Origin: JANNWF01 sp041675805
GTDB taxonomy: Bacteria; Pseudomonadota; Gammaproteobacteria; Xanthomonadales; Xanthomonadaceae
NCBI GenBank assembly: GCA_041675805.1
Contig: JBAYTD010000001.1
Coordinates: 1 to 64,000, forward strand
DNA: 64,000 nt
Direction: 5' to 3'
A program made the position numbers and the translations under genes. Positions 1 to 7,237 of this stretch are shown in pieces. Position 1 is the stretch's first letter. The number at the start of each line of letters is the position of its first letter. Below the pieces are notes generated by a model, which made no database searches, was not told the DNA's origin, and worked only from the letters and a program-made list of their open reading frames with translations.

Positions 1-1037
1 ATACTCAGCCTCTCCGCAACCTCGCGCGGCAGGTCTGCACCGCTGTCGGTGACGATGGCGACCTGGCTGGCGTCGCGGGCGGCGCGGTGTTGCAGGCGCA
101 TGTCCTCGGCCTTGCGCGCCTCGACCCGGCCGAAGCGGCCCAGCGTTTCGAACAGCGCGGCGGGATCGGCGACATGGGCGTGCACGCGCAGACGCGCATC
201 GCCGCCGGCCAGCACCACGCTGGTCGCGCCCAGCGCCGCCAGGGCGGCATGCAGCGCGGCACGGTCGAGGCGCTCGCCGTGCAGCAGGCATTCGCTGCAC
301 CACGGGCAATGCGGATCGGCCTCCTCGTGCCAGTGCTCGCCGGCGAAGGCGGGTGTCTCGTCGACCAGGGACGCCGACGCGGCGCTGCCGGTGCCGGACT
401 CGATGAAGTCGTGGATGCCCTCGAGCAGGTCGACGAAACCTTGCGCGCCGGCATCGACCACGCCTGCCTGGCGCAGCACGGCAAGTTGCTCCGGCGTGCG
501 CGCCAGCGCCTGCCGCGCCTGCGCCAGCGCCTGACCGAACCAGGCACCGATGTCCGACGCTGCGGAGGCGTCGGCCAGGGCGCGGGCGAAGGCGCTGATG
601 ACGCTGAGGATGGTGCCCTCGCGCGGTTGCGCCAGTGCCTGCTGCGCGCGCTGCGCGCCGACGTCGACGGCTTCGGCGAGCAGCGCCGGGGTCAGCGCGC
701 CGTGCTCGCCGGCCACTTCGCCGACGCCGTGCAGGAACTGCGCCAGAATCGCCCCGGAATTGCCGCGCGCGCCGTCGATGGCGTCATCGCCGACCGCCCG
801 CAACAGCGCCCCCGCCGAGCGCGCGCGCCGGCCCAGGCTGCCGCTGAGCACACTGTTCAGGGTGAAGGCGAGGTTGCTGCCGGTGTCGCCGTCGGGCACC
901 GGGAACACGTTGATGCGGTTGAGCAGGTCGCGCCGTGCGATGACGCGCTGCATGCCGGCGATCAGGGCGCGGCGCAGCCCGATGGCGCGGATCAGCGGCG
1001 CGGCGGACACGGGAAGGGGAGCGAGGACGGCGACCAT
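1..1037 (-). CDS. DAK2/DegV-family protein (3' end cut by window edge)
   Basis: An open minus-strand frame runs from ATG 1037 off the left edge, about 345 codons. Near residues 35-50 is the stretch NRINVFPVPDGDTGSNL, the signature of DAK2 (DhaL-type, dihydroxyacetone-kinase-like) domains, followed by a Gly-rich GARGNSGAILAQ segment. The last visible residues, VAIVTDSGADLP, are the opening strand of a DegV lipid-binding domain. The order DAK2 then DegV resembles bacterial fatty-acid-kinase-associated proteins, in which DAK2 phosphorylates a fatty acid bound by DegV. Here both appear to be on one chain. Function is inferred from family only. The start is the first in-frame ATG with good homology; its ribosome site is weak. 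Confidence 0.85.
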   Translation of the reverse strand, partial: MVAVLAPLPVSAAPLIRAIGLRRALIAGMQRVIARRDLLNRINVFPVPDGDTGSNLAFTLNSVLSGSLGRRARSAGALLRAVGDDAIDGARGNSGAILAQFLHGVGEVAGEHGALTPALLAEAVDVGAQRAQQALAQPREGTILSVISAFARALADASAASDIGAWFGQALAQARQALARTPEQLAVLRQAGVVDAGAQGFVDLLEGIHDFIESGTGSAASASLVDETPAFAGEHWHEEADPHCPWCSECLLHGERLDRAALHAALAALGATSVVLAGGDARLRVHAHVADPAALFETLGRFGRVEARKAEDMRLQHRAARDASQVAIVTDSGADLPREVAERLS

Positions 1038-1280
1038 CGCCGGAGTCTGCCAGAGCCGTTCAGGCAAGCAATGCTGCAACGCAGCGAGCGGCGCGGCATC
1101 GGGAGAGTTCGGCCCTGCTTCTTTCAAGGCGTGTTGGCGCTGTCGCTTCGGCCTTGATGGAGGGCGGCGTCTTTCGTCACTCGCAGCAGGACATGGGGTT
1201 GTCCCTGCCCCGGATGGTGGATTGCAGAGTTGCGCCCATGTTGCGGGGTCGAAATCATCCACGCGCGCCTCATGTCGAAC

Positions 1281-1313
1281 AAAAAAACGGCCGATGCCTT
1301 GCGGCATCGACCG
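1281..1313 (-). terminator. Rho-independent terminator of the phasin gene
   Basis: Read on the minus strand: a stem CGGTCGATGCC / GGCATCGGCCG with a GCAA tetraloop and one mismatch, followed by seven T. It lies about 100 bases after the phasin stop. A second hairpin (CCGTTCCC / GGGAACGG, 1322-1349) lies between, without a T run. Nothing else is seen in the gene-free stretch 1038-1414. Confidence 0.9.
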
Positions 1314-1414
1314 TCATCCGGGCCGTTCCCCGAAGGGAGGGGTGGGAACGGCGCGGCGGGTGGTCCGCGCGCACCGGCAGGCGCGCGGCGGACGTTCCGA
1401 TCAAACTTTCGTGC

Positions 1415-1801
1415 TTACTTGGCGGCCGCAGCGCGCTTGACGGCGGGCTTGACCAGACCGTCGTTGGCGGCTTCCACCTGGGCCTTGAAAAGCTGGCCGA
1501 TGGCTTCGGAGGTCTTCAGCGAGGCGTTCAGGACTTCCTGACCGACCTGGTAGAGCTGCTCGCCGCTTTCCTTGGCCAGGGCAACGCCCTTCGGCCACAC
1601 GGTCTTGACGGCTTCGAGGTCACGCACTTCGCTGGCTTCGCCGACGAACGCAAGGGTGGCACCGACGCGGTCTTCGAGGGACTTCAGCTGCAGGCCGAGG
1701 ATGTGCTCGAAGTTCTGCAGGGCGAGTTGCTGGGCCTTGAAGCCGGCATCGATGGCCTGCTTGCCGTAGGACAGGAACTGGGTGGAAATCTGGTCAGACA
1801 T
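1415..1801 (-). CDS. phasin family protein
   Basis: 128 residues, wholly helical and amphipathic, in the size range of small polyhydroxyalkanoate granule proteins. The pattern QFLSYGKQAIDAGFKAQQLALQ, then SLEDRV and a Lys/Ala-rich tail (VKPAVKRAAAAK), is typical of phasins (TIGR01841/PF09361 type). Start ATG 1801 has GGAGG seven bases upstream; an in-frame ATG 17 codons earlier has no such site. It is monocistronic with its own terminator. No PHA synthase or depolymerase is in the window, so granule binding is inferred; some phasin-like proteins have other roles. Confidence 0.85.
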   Translation of the reverse strand: MSDQISTQFLSYGKQAIDAGFKAQQLALQNFEHILGLQLKSLEDRVGATLAFVGEASEVRDLEAVKTVWPKGVALAKESGEQLYQVGQEVLNASLKTSEAIGQLFKAQVEAANDGLVKPAVKRAAAAK

Positions 1802-2264
1802 GGGAGCCTCCGCGGGTGTCGAATGGGGTATGACGCGAACACAGCTTAGCACCGCTTTTGTTGCAGTGCAACATGAATTGCCGACGGGATAATCCCGTCT
1901 GCCGTGTCAGGGTCGGCGATGGCCGGCACCCTGCCTCGCCGGCGATTGCCTGGCTGATGGACTCACCCGCCTGAAACGACGTGTTTGCGCCGTTTCATCC
2001 CTCGTGTCGGTGATCAGACGCGACCGCCTTGCGTCGCCACGAACTCCCCGGGCTGGCGATCAGGACACCCGCCGCAGAGAGAAGCCGGGAAGACAAGGAT
2101 GGCCTGCACATCCCGCCGTTGCCGCAGTGCGACAACGGCACCCTGCACGATTCGCCGGCTTGATGAACCCGATCCCGCGGAGATCGAACGGCTGGTCGAC
2201 GCGGCAACGGTTGCCTGATGGTGCGTCCATGGATGCCATGTGCGATGCAGCACAGCGTGGCCGA
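1802..2264. other. intergenic stretch between phasin and restriction genes
   Basis: 463 bases without a convincing gene. The phasin promoter and the 11-base palindrome at 1861-1871 are in the first 100 bases. The rest (about 1900-2264) has only short open frames with no recognisable sequence and looks like the left boundary of the restriction-modification unit. Confidence 0.5.
1861..1871. promoter_or_regulatory. PhaR/AniA-like operator upstream of phasin
   Basis: The palindrome TTGCAGTGCAA lies 60 bases upstream of the phasin start. It fits the TGCRNYGCA core reported for PhaR/AniA repressors that sense PHA and control phasin genes (recalled, not searched). Position and symmetry are direct observations; the regulator assignment is inference. 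Confidence 0.5.
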
Positions 2265-3206
2265 TCACGCCCTCCGGTCATGCTGAAAGTCGATTTTCAG
2301 GCTGGGGTCGGTTTCGACTTCTTCGATGATCCGGTTGTAGCGCGTCACTACATCGCCTACTGCCACGCGGCGTCCTTCCGCCGCGAACTTGCCCAGCTCG
2401 TAGAGATTCAGAGCGATGAACTGCTCGATCTCGAAAACGTCGATGCGTTCGCCCAGGCCGGCATTTTCAGCCAGCCCTTCGGCGACTGTCAGCCCTCGCG
2501 CCGTGGTGACGATGATCGGTCGGTGGCCGTCGTCGATGTTGTCGCGGCACCGGCCAATGACCGCCTCGCCGGGTGCGGTGGTGACGTGGATCGCCACATC
2601 ACCAATGAAGAAATCGCCATGGCGGCCAGCTTGGGCGTCAGATGTTGAAAAGCTGTTGTGCTCGAAGCTGCCGACGCCAAGGGCACAATCGAGCTTGGCC
2701 CCTACCAGATGTTGCAGCACGGCACCGGCATACTGCATCCCCGGCGTGTTGCGCTGCCGTTCTTCGGCCTGGGCGATCATGTCGCGCACCAGCGTTCGCA
2801 GGCTGCGCGAGGCATCCAGGCGAATCTTGAAGGGCTTGGCCGAAAAGAACTCATGAACGCGCTGAACCCAGAACGCTTCAATGGCATCAAGATCGACTGC
2901 GCCGCCAGCGGCCAGGCCGTTGAGGAAGGCCACATATTCGCGCATGTTGCTGATGCTGCCGCGACTGGTGCGGCCGCCTTCAGCAGCCAGAACGCGGTTG
3001 ATGCCGTGGCGGTTCAGCACCGTTTGTACTGCCCCCTTGCCCAGGCCGAGAACCTGCCCGCCGGCTTCGGTCAACAGTGCATCCGGGTTGAGCGGCAGAC
3101 CTTTTCGGGCGTGCTGCGTGACGACCAGCGCAACACACAGCGGGCCTTTGCGATTGAATTTCCGATCTTTGTTGAAGTCCCGCAGGGCCGTTGCCAACGC
3201 CGTCAT
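2265..3206 (-). CDS. DUF4928-like putative restriction endonuclease
   Basis: 313 residues from ATG 3206 (a GTG sits one codon earlier). It starts inside the stop of the cytosine methyltransferase gene (TGATG, one-base overlap), so the two are cotranscribed and probably translationally coupled. The segment GDFFIGDVAIHVTTAPGEA followed by CRDNIDDGHRPIIVTTARG matches my memory of DUF4928, a family found next to C5 methyltransferases and treated as the partner nuclease. Two acidic residues in GDFFIGDVAIHV could be metal ligands, but no textbook PD-(D/E)xK core is obvious. An N-terminal portion (about 1-90) is Lys/Arg-rich. The nuclease role is inferred from context. Confidence 0.7.
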   Translation of the reverse strand: MTALATALRDFNKDRKFNRKGPLCVALVVTQHARKGLPLNPDALLTEAGGQVLGLGKGAVQTVLNRHGINRVLAAEGGRTSRGSISNMREYVAFLNGLAAGGAVDLDAIEAFWVQRVHEFFSAKPFKIRLDASRSLRTLVRDMIAQAEERQRNTPGMQYAGAVLQHLVGAKLDCALGVGSFEHNSFSTSDAQAGRHGDFFIGDVAIHVTTAPGEAVIGRCRDNIDDGHRPIIVTTARGLTVAEGLAENAGLGERIDVFEIEQFIALNLYELGKFAAEGRRVAVGDVVTRYNRIIEEVETDPSLKIDFQHDRRA

Positions 3207-4354
3207 CACGCTGCCTTCTTCTCGACTGATCGGGCCGCTGCCAACAGCGGTTCGAGGATGTGTTCGGCCAGAAAACGAACGACCGGAACGGCCACGCCAT
3301 CGCCGGCCAGATGATAAGCGTCGTTGTAGTTCTCGGGCAGCGCGTAAGTGTCCGGCAGTCCCATCAGGCGGGCCGCTTCACGCGCTGAAAGCAGGCGCGA
3401 GCGAACACGTTTGCCCTCGACCACCATGATGGTTTGCCGGCTTGAGCCGCCGGCAGGCGTGCGCAAGCAACCGGCGATGTCATCGAAACGGATTTCGGCA
3501 CGCTGCACCTTCTCGCGGTTCGGACCATCGGCGCGCGTGCGCTTGTAGATCGTGCCGACTTGGCGACCGCCAACCCGCATCGCCACGGAGACTTTTGACC
3601 GGTTGGTCGAATTCATCATGGCCAGCAACTTCTCGGTTTCGGCAGCGTCATGCCAGGCCACGCCGGGCGCTTCATCCTCGATCAGGTCGGCGAGGGTTCG
3701 GGTGCGCGGTGCCGGCATCGGCAGACGCCACCACTCCCAGTCGCCGCGAACTTGCGCGGGCAACTTGGAGAAGGCCTCGACCAGCGCAGCGGGGTGCCAT
3801 TCTCTTTCCGGGCCGCCGCCCACCAGCGCGTGAGGAATCGGCGAGGACTTGCGTACACCGATGATGAACAGGCGTGGCCGGGACTGCGGCAGGAAGTGGA
3901 CGGCATTGATGACCACGGCACCGAACCGATAGTGGTTGGCAGACAGGGCCGAACTGATCGCGGCGAAGTCCTTGCCATCGTGTGAGCTGAGCGTGCCGCA
4001 GACGTTTTCCAGCACGACCAGGCGCGGCGCGCGGCCTTCGTCATCCAATGCCCTGATGAGTTCCCAGAACGGCCAGAACGCCCCGGAGCGCGCGCCCCGG
4101 ATGCCCGCCCCGACACCGGCAAGCGACAAGTCCTGGCAAGGGAAGGAGGCCCACGCCAGATCGACCGCGCCCGGAAGATCGGCCGTGGTCAGTGCAGCCA
4201 CGTCGCCGACGTGCAGGTGGTCGGCACCCCAGTTCGCCGCATAGCTGGCTGCTTTCTTCGGGTCGAAATCATTGGCGAACACGCATTGCCAATCGCGTCC
4301 AAGTCCCGCCCGGGCCATGCCGCCGCCGGCGAAGAATTCGTAGAAATCAGCCAT
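3206..4354 (-). CDS. DNA (cytosine-5-)-methyltransferase
   Basis: 382 residues with the ordered motifs of a type II m5C methyltransferase: motif I FFAGGGMARAGL at 7-18 (SAM binding), motif IV FPCQDLSLAG with nucleophile Cys73, motif VI LENV with Glu116, motif VIII QSRPRLFIIG, and C-terminal motifs IX-X (LSAREAARLMGLP and DGVAVPV). The target domain lies between VIII and IX; its site cannot be read from sequence. Start ATG 4354 is chosen because it directly precedes motif I and has GGGGA upstream; the frame stays open 42 codons further without homology. It heads a two-gene unit with the DUF4928 gene. By eye, base use is less GC-extreme than in neighbours, consistent with transfer. Confidence 0.95.
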   Translation of the reverse strand: MADFYEFFAGGGMARAGLGRDWQCVFANDFDPKKAASYAANWGADHLHVGDVAALTTADLPGAVDLAWASFPCQDLSLAGVGAGIRGARSGAFWPFWELIRALDDEGRAPRLVVLENVCGTLSSHDGKDFAAISSALSANHYRFGAVVINAVHFLPQSRPRLFIIGVRKSSPIPHALVGGGPEREWHPAALVEAFSKLPAQVRGDWEWWRLPMPAPRTRTLADLIEDEAPGVAWHDAAETEKLLAMMNSTNRSKVSVAMRVGGRQVGTIYKRTRADGPNREKVQRAEIRFDDIAGCLRTPAGGSSRQTIMVVEGKRVRSRLLSAREAARLMGLPDTYALPENYNDAYHLAGDGVAVPVVRFLAEHILEPLLAAARSVEKKAA

Positions 4355-4450
4355 TGGGGTTCCCCGGAAAGTGCGCGTCGAAGCAATGCCTGTTCGGACG
4401 CGGCAGTCTTGGAGCGATTTATGCGGTACGTGCGCAGTTTGCCGGAAGCC

Positions 4451-4469
4451 CGTCTCAAAGGATGAGACG
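4451..4469. repeat. perfect 7-base inverted repeat upstream of the methyltransferase
   Basis: CGTCTCA / TGAGACG with a five-base loop, between the stop of the small membrane protein and the methyltransferase start. It has no T run on either strand, so it is not a typical terminator. It could be an operator for the restriction unit or a simple transcript-end hairpin. Confidence 0.5.
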
Positions 4470-4480
4470 ATCACCAGCAA

Positions 4481-4798
4481 TCAGCGCCTGCCCGGCCGGA
4501 TGAACACGACCCAGCGGGTCAGCATGGCTAGCAGCATGACGCCGAGGAAGGCACCGTAGGAGATCGAGGAAGCGAGGATCTGCTTCCAGATTTCGCCGTG
4601 GCCGGTGTCGGCGTTGTCGACACTCCAGTGCGTGCCGAGCACGGCCAGTGCGGTCGCCGCGATCAGGGCGACGAGGTCGAACAGGCGGCGCCGCCAGTGT
4701 CGGGGCTGGCGCGGATAGAACCAGTACAGCGCGGCCAGGATGGCGAACCAGGGCAGGAACAGGATCATCGCGAGATTGAGCTGGAAGGCGTCGTTCAT
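4481..4798 (-). CDS. conserved small membrane protein downstream of rpe
   Basis: 105 residues with three predicted membrane segments (about 8-27, 39-55 and 76-101) separated by a basic loop PRQPRHWRRR and an acidic loop with DNADTGHGE. It begins 23 bases after the rpe stop in the same direction, so it is probably the last gene of that operon. I recall a similar unnamed membrane protein after rpe in Xanthomonas. No function can be assigned. Confidence 0.8.
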   Translation of the reverse strand: MNDAFQLNLAMILFLPWFAILAALYWFYPRQPRHWRRRLFDLVALIAATALAVLGTHWSVDNADTGHGEIWKQILASSISYGAFLGVMLLAMLTRWVVFIRPGRR

Positions 4799-4821
4799 GG
4801 CGGCGAGTCCGTGACCGTGGC

Positions 4822-5502
4822 TCAGGCGTTGCCGCGCGCGGCGGCCGCTTCGGCGCGCATCGCGGCGATCACCGTGGCGTAGTCGGGCGCGTTGAAGATG
4901 GCCGAGCCGGCGACGAAGGTGTCGGCCCCGGCGGCGGCGATGGCGCGGATGTTGTCGATTTTGACGCCGCCATCGACTTCGAGCCGGATCGGCAGGCCGC
5001 TGGCGTCGATGCGTTGGCGCAGGGCGCGCAGCTTGTCGAGCGCGCCGGGCAGGAAGCTCTGGCCGCCGAAACCGGGGTTGACCGACATCACCAGGATCAG
5101 GTCGAGGCGCTCCATCACGTGGTCGATGACGTTGATCGGCGTCGCCGGGTTGAGCACCAGGCCGGCCTGGCAGCCGCTGTCGCGGATCAGTTGCAGGGTG
5201 CGGTCGATGTGCCGGCTGGCCTCGGGATGGAAGCTGATCAGGTTGGCCCCGGCCTTGGCGAAATCGGGGACGATGCGGTCCACCGGCTCCACCATCAGAT
5301 GCACGTCGATGGGCGCGCGGATGCCGTAGTCGCGCAGCGCCTGGCAGACCATCGGGCCGATGCTGAGGTTGGGCACGTAGTGGTTGTCCATCACGTCGAA
5401 ATGGACCCAGTCGGCACCGGCGGCGAGCACGCGCTCGACGTCCTCGCCGAGGCGGGCGAAGTCGGCGGACAGGATGGACGGGGCGATCAGGCAGTCGGAC
5501 AT
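4822..5502 (-). CDS. rpe: ribulose-phosphate 3-epimerase
   Basis: 226 residues, the usual length for Rpe. It interconverts ribulose 5-phosphate and xylulose 5-phosphate in the cytoplasm (pentose phosphate pathway). The (beta/alpha)8 landmarks are all present: IAPSILSADFARL at the N-terminus, HFDVMDNHYVPNL with the catalytic and metal His/Asp, DVHLMVE, VMSVNPGFGGQSF as the phosphate-binding loop, and LEVDGGVK with the second catalytic Asp. It lies between a J-domain gene (17 bases upstream) and a membrane protein, all on the minus strand. Confidence 0.97.
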   Translation of the reverse strand: MSDCLIAPSILSADFARLGEDVERVLAAGADWVHFDVMDNHYVPNLSIGPMVCQALRDYGIRAPIDVHLMVEPVDRIVPDFAKAGANLISFHPEASRHIDRTLQLIRDSGCQAGLVLNPATPINVIDHVMERLDLILVMSVNPGFGGQSFLPGALDKLRALRQRIDASGLPIRLEVDGGVKIDNIRAIAAAGADTFVAGSAIFNAPDYATVIAAMRAEAAAARGNA

Positions 5503-5519
5503 GGCTTTGGGCTCGCGGG

Positions 5520-5891
5520 TCAGGGACGGCCATCGCGCTTGCGCGCGCGCATCAGGATGTCGTAGGCGGCGTTGAGTTCGGTCGCGCGCTTTTCCGCCAG
5601 CTCGCGGATTTCCTGTGCCGCGCCGGCCACCTTGTCGGGATGGTACTGGGTGATCAGGCGACGGTAGGCGGCATCGATGTGGGCGTTGTCGGCATCGGGC
5701 TCGACGCCTAGCACGCGGCAGGCGTCGGCCGGCGTCAGCGTGGCGGCGCGGCTCGACGAAGGCTTGCTGCTGCGGCGCAGCCAACCGGCGTCGAAGGCAT
5801 GGCCGAGCAACAGGCCGATCACCAGGCCGGCGGGATGGCGCAGCAGCAGCCAGCCGAGTACGCCGCCGACCAGTTTGCCGAGCAGCTTCAC
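5520..5891 (-). CDS. membrane-anchored J-domain protein (DjlA-like)
   Basis: 123 residues. An N-terminal hydrophobic segment (about 8-31) is followed by a short basic linker and a C-terminal J-domain of about 65 residues (LTPADACRVLGV to the end) with the HPD motif in ITQYHPDKVAG. This should recruit and stimulate DnaK at the membrane. It is much shorter than E. coli DjlA, lacking the TerB-like region. The start is GTG 5891: it overlaps the stop of the cytochrome gene by four bases (GTGA), which supports coupling. Confidence 0.88.
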   Translation of the reverse strand: MKLLGKLVGGVLGWLLLRHPAGLVIGLLLGHAFDAGWLRRSSKPSSSRAATLTPADACRVLGVEPDADNAHIDAAYRRLITQYHPDKVAGAAQEIRELAEKRATELNAAYDILMRARKRDGRP

Positions 5892-6268
5892 GGCGCAGCT
5901 TCCGTGTCGCCAGCGCGCGGCAGGCCGGCGTAATAGGCGACGATGCGGTCGAGGTCGGCCTGGGTCAGGGCGGAGACGGCGGCGCGCATCGGCGCGTGGT
6001 TGCGCTCGCCGCTGGCGTACTTGGCCAGGGTCAGGCGCATGTAGGCGGCGTCCTGGCCGGCGATGTGCGGATGCGCGGGCAGGCTGGCGATGCCGTTGAC
6101 GTTGTGGCAACTGGCGCATAGCCCGAGCTTGGGCGGCAGCCCTTCGGTGGCCGTCGTGGCCGTCGCGGGCGGCGTCTGCGCCGGCGCGCAGGCGGCCAGC
6201 GTCAGGCCGAGCAGGGCGGCCGACAAGAGGCCGGAAAACAGCAGGCCGGAGGGACGTGGACGGATCAT
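5888..6268 (-). CDS. cytochrome c lipoprotein
   Basis: 126 residues. The first 27 form a lipoprotein signal ending LTLAAC (lipobox Cys27). One CASCH haem-binding motif lies at 51-55 and a likely axial Met in NHAPM. The pattern ASCHxxxG, HPHIAGQ, YMRLTLAKYASGER and NHAPM is that of class I cytochromes c4/c553-type subunits, here with one haem domain. It should be anchored in the membrane facing the periplasm and carry electrons. The partner oxidase is not in the window. It is cotranscribed with the J-domain gene (overlap). Confidence 0.9.
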   Translation of the reverse strand: MIRPRPSGLLFSGLLSAALLGLTLAACAPAQTPPATATTATEGLPPKLGLCASCHNVNGIASLPAHPHIAGQDAAYMRLTLAKYASGERNHAPMRAAVSALTQADLDRIVAYYAGLPRAGDTEAAP

Positions 6269-6333
6269 GGCGAGGCGGCGGGAGAAGGCCGGGGAGTTTA
6301 GCCGATGGCCGTCGCAGCGGCCGGCGGCGGCGT

Positions 6334-6996
6334 TCAGTCGCAGGGAATCGGCGTGCTGGCGACGCCGCTGTAGCCGCCCAACGCCGCGCGCCAGTCGAAC
6401 TGGCCATCGGTGTCGAGGTCGATCCAGAACTGCGGGATGCTTTCGCTGCGCGGCTCCAGACTCGCCTCGATGCCATAGGCGCGGACGGCCTGCTGGCGAC
6501 GCACGGCGTTGTCGTGGTTGCGGTACAGGCCGAAGGAAATGGTGTTTTCGTCCTCGCCGGCGGTGACCACGTAGTAGTCGCGCAGGCCCTTGCCGAACAG
6601 GTTGCGCGCCTCGGCCAGTGCTGCTTCGCGGGTCGGCGGGGCGGGCAGGAAGACCCGATAGCCGCGCTGCACCACGGCGGTGGATTCGCGGAACTGGATG
6701 CGCTGCGCGCCCGGCGTCAGTGCGCCCACGGCGCGGCGCAGGTCGGCCTGGGTCAGGAACGGACCGATCTCCATGCACTCGCGCGGCGCGCCGCCGTCGA
6801 GCGGCTCGTGCGGCGCGGCGCGCTCGGCCAGCGCCACCCCGGCGGCGTCGTCCAGTTCGCTGAGCAGGGTCAGCGCCGGTACCTCGGGATCGCTGGCGGG
6901 CAGCGGCCCGGGGCCGACATGCGGCGGTCGCAACGCCCACCAGACGGCGGCACCGATGTTCATCGCCAGCAGCAACAGGACCAGCACTCGAAGCAT
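6334..6996 (-). CDS. SPOR-like domain membrane protein
   Basis: 220 residues: an N-terminal membrane anchor (MLRVLVLLLLAMNIGAAVWW), a proline-rich linker, then two repeats resembling the SPOR fold. ECMEIGPFLTQADLRRAVGAL near 73-93 is the usual 'GPF..ADLRR' signature, and DYYVVTAGEDENTISFGLYRN near 140-160 carries the 'ISLGVF' strand. SPOR domains bind denuded peptidoglycan glycan strands, often at the septum. It lies 65 bases upstream of the cytochrome gene. Its exact role is unknown. Confidence 0.8.
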   Translation of the reverse strand: MLRVLVLLLLAMNIGAAVWWALRPPHVGPGPLPASDPEVPALTLLSELDDAAGVALAERAAPHEPLDGGAPRECMEIGPFLTQADLRRAVGALTPGAQRIQFRESTAVVQRGYRVFLPAPPTREAALAEARNLFGKGLRDYYVVTAGEDENTISFGLYRNHDNAVRRQQAVRAYGIEASLEPRSESIPQFWIDLDTDGQFDWRAALGGYSGVASTPIPCD

Positions 6997-7080
6997 GGAG
7001 GAGCGGGAGGGGTTGGATTCCGTGGGTCAGTGTATCGGGTCGCGGCGGCGCGCTCCGCTTTCCGCCTTGCCCGGACCTGG

Positions 7081-7128
7081 TGCGTCACAGTGGTGCACGG
7101 CGGGTTCGATTTGCACCACCGTGAGTCA
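7081..7128 (+). promoter_or_regulatory. two NtrC (NRI) enhancer sites upstream of glnA
   Basis: Two 17-base sites fit the NtrC consensus TGCAC-N7-GTGCA: TGCGTCACAGTGGTGCA at 7081-7097 (strong right half) and TGCACCACCGTGAGTCA at 7112-7128 (strong left half). Their centres are 31 bases apart, close to three helical turns, and about 95-125 bases upstream of the expected start of transcription. This is the arrangement known at enterobacterial glnA. Confidence 0.8.
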
Positions 7129-7188
7129 ATGGCCGATTGCGCCGGGAGAAAACTTTTTTCAATCAGTGGCTTGAATGCCGGCCGTGGC

Positions 7189-7204
7189 TGGCACGCCGCT
7201 TGCT
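7189..7204 (+). promoter_or_regulatory. sigma-54 promoter of glnA
   Basis: TGGCACG-CCGC-TTGCT is an exact match to the -24/-12 consensus of RpoN promoters, with correct GG/GC spacing. The glnA GTG start lies 33 bases after the -12 element. Together with the NtrC sites it predicts nitrogen-limitation control. Confidence 0.93.
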
Positions 7205-7237
7205 CAATGAATGATCCCTGCCCTGCGGAGTCTGCCC

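Noticed and set aside
87..1157. A 356-codon plus-strand frame at the left end
   Set aside because: It lies opposite the DAK2/DegV gene, whose minus-strand frame contains clear family motifs.
4451..4469. Inverted repeat considered as the restriction recognition site or a controller (C-box) site
   Set aside because: No C-protein gene is present and nothing connects the sequence to methyltransferase specificity; kept only as an unassigned repeat.
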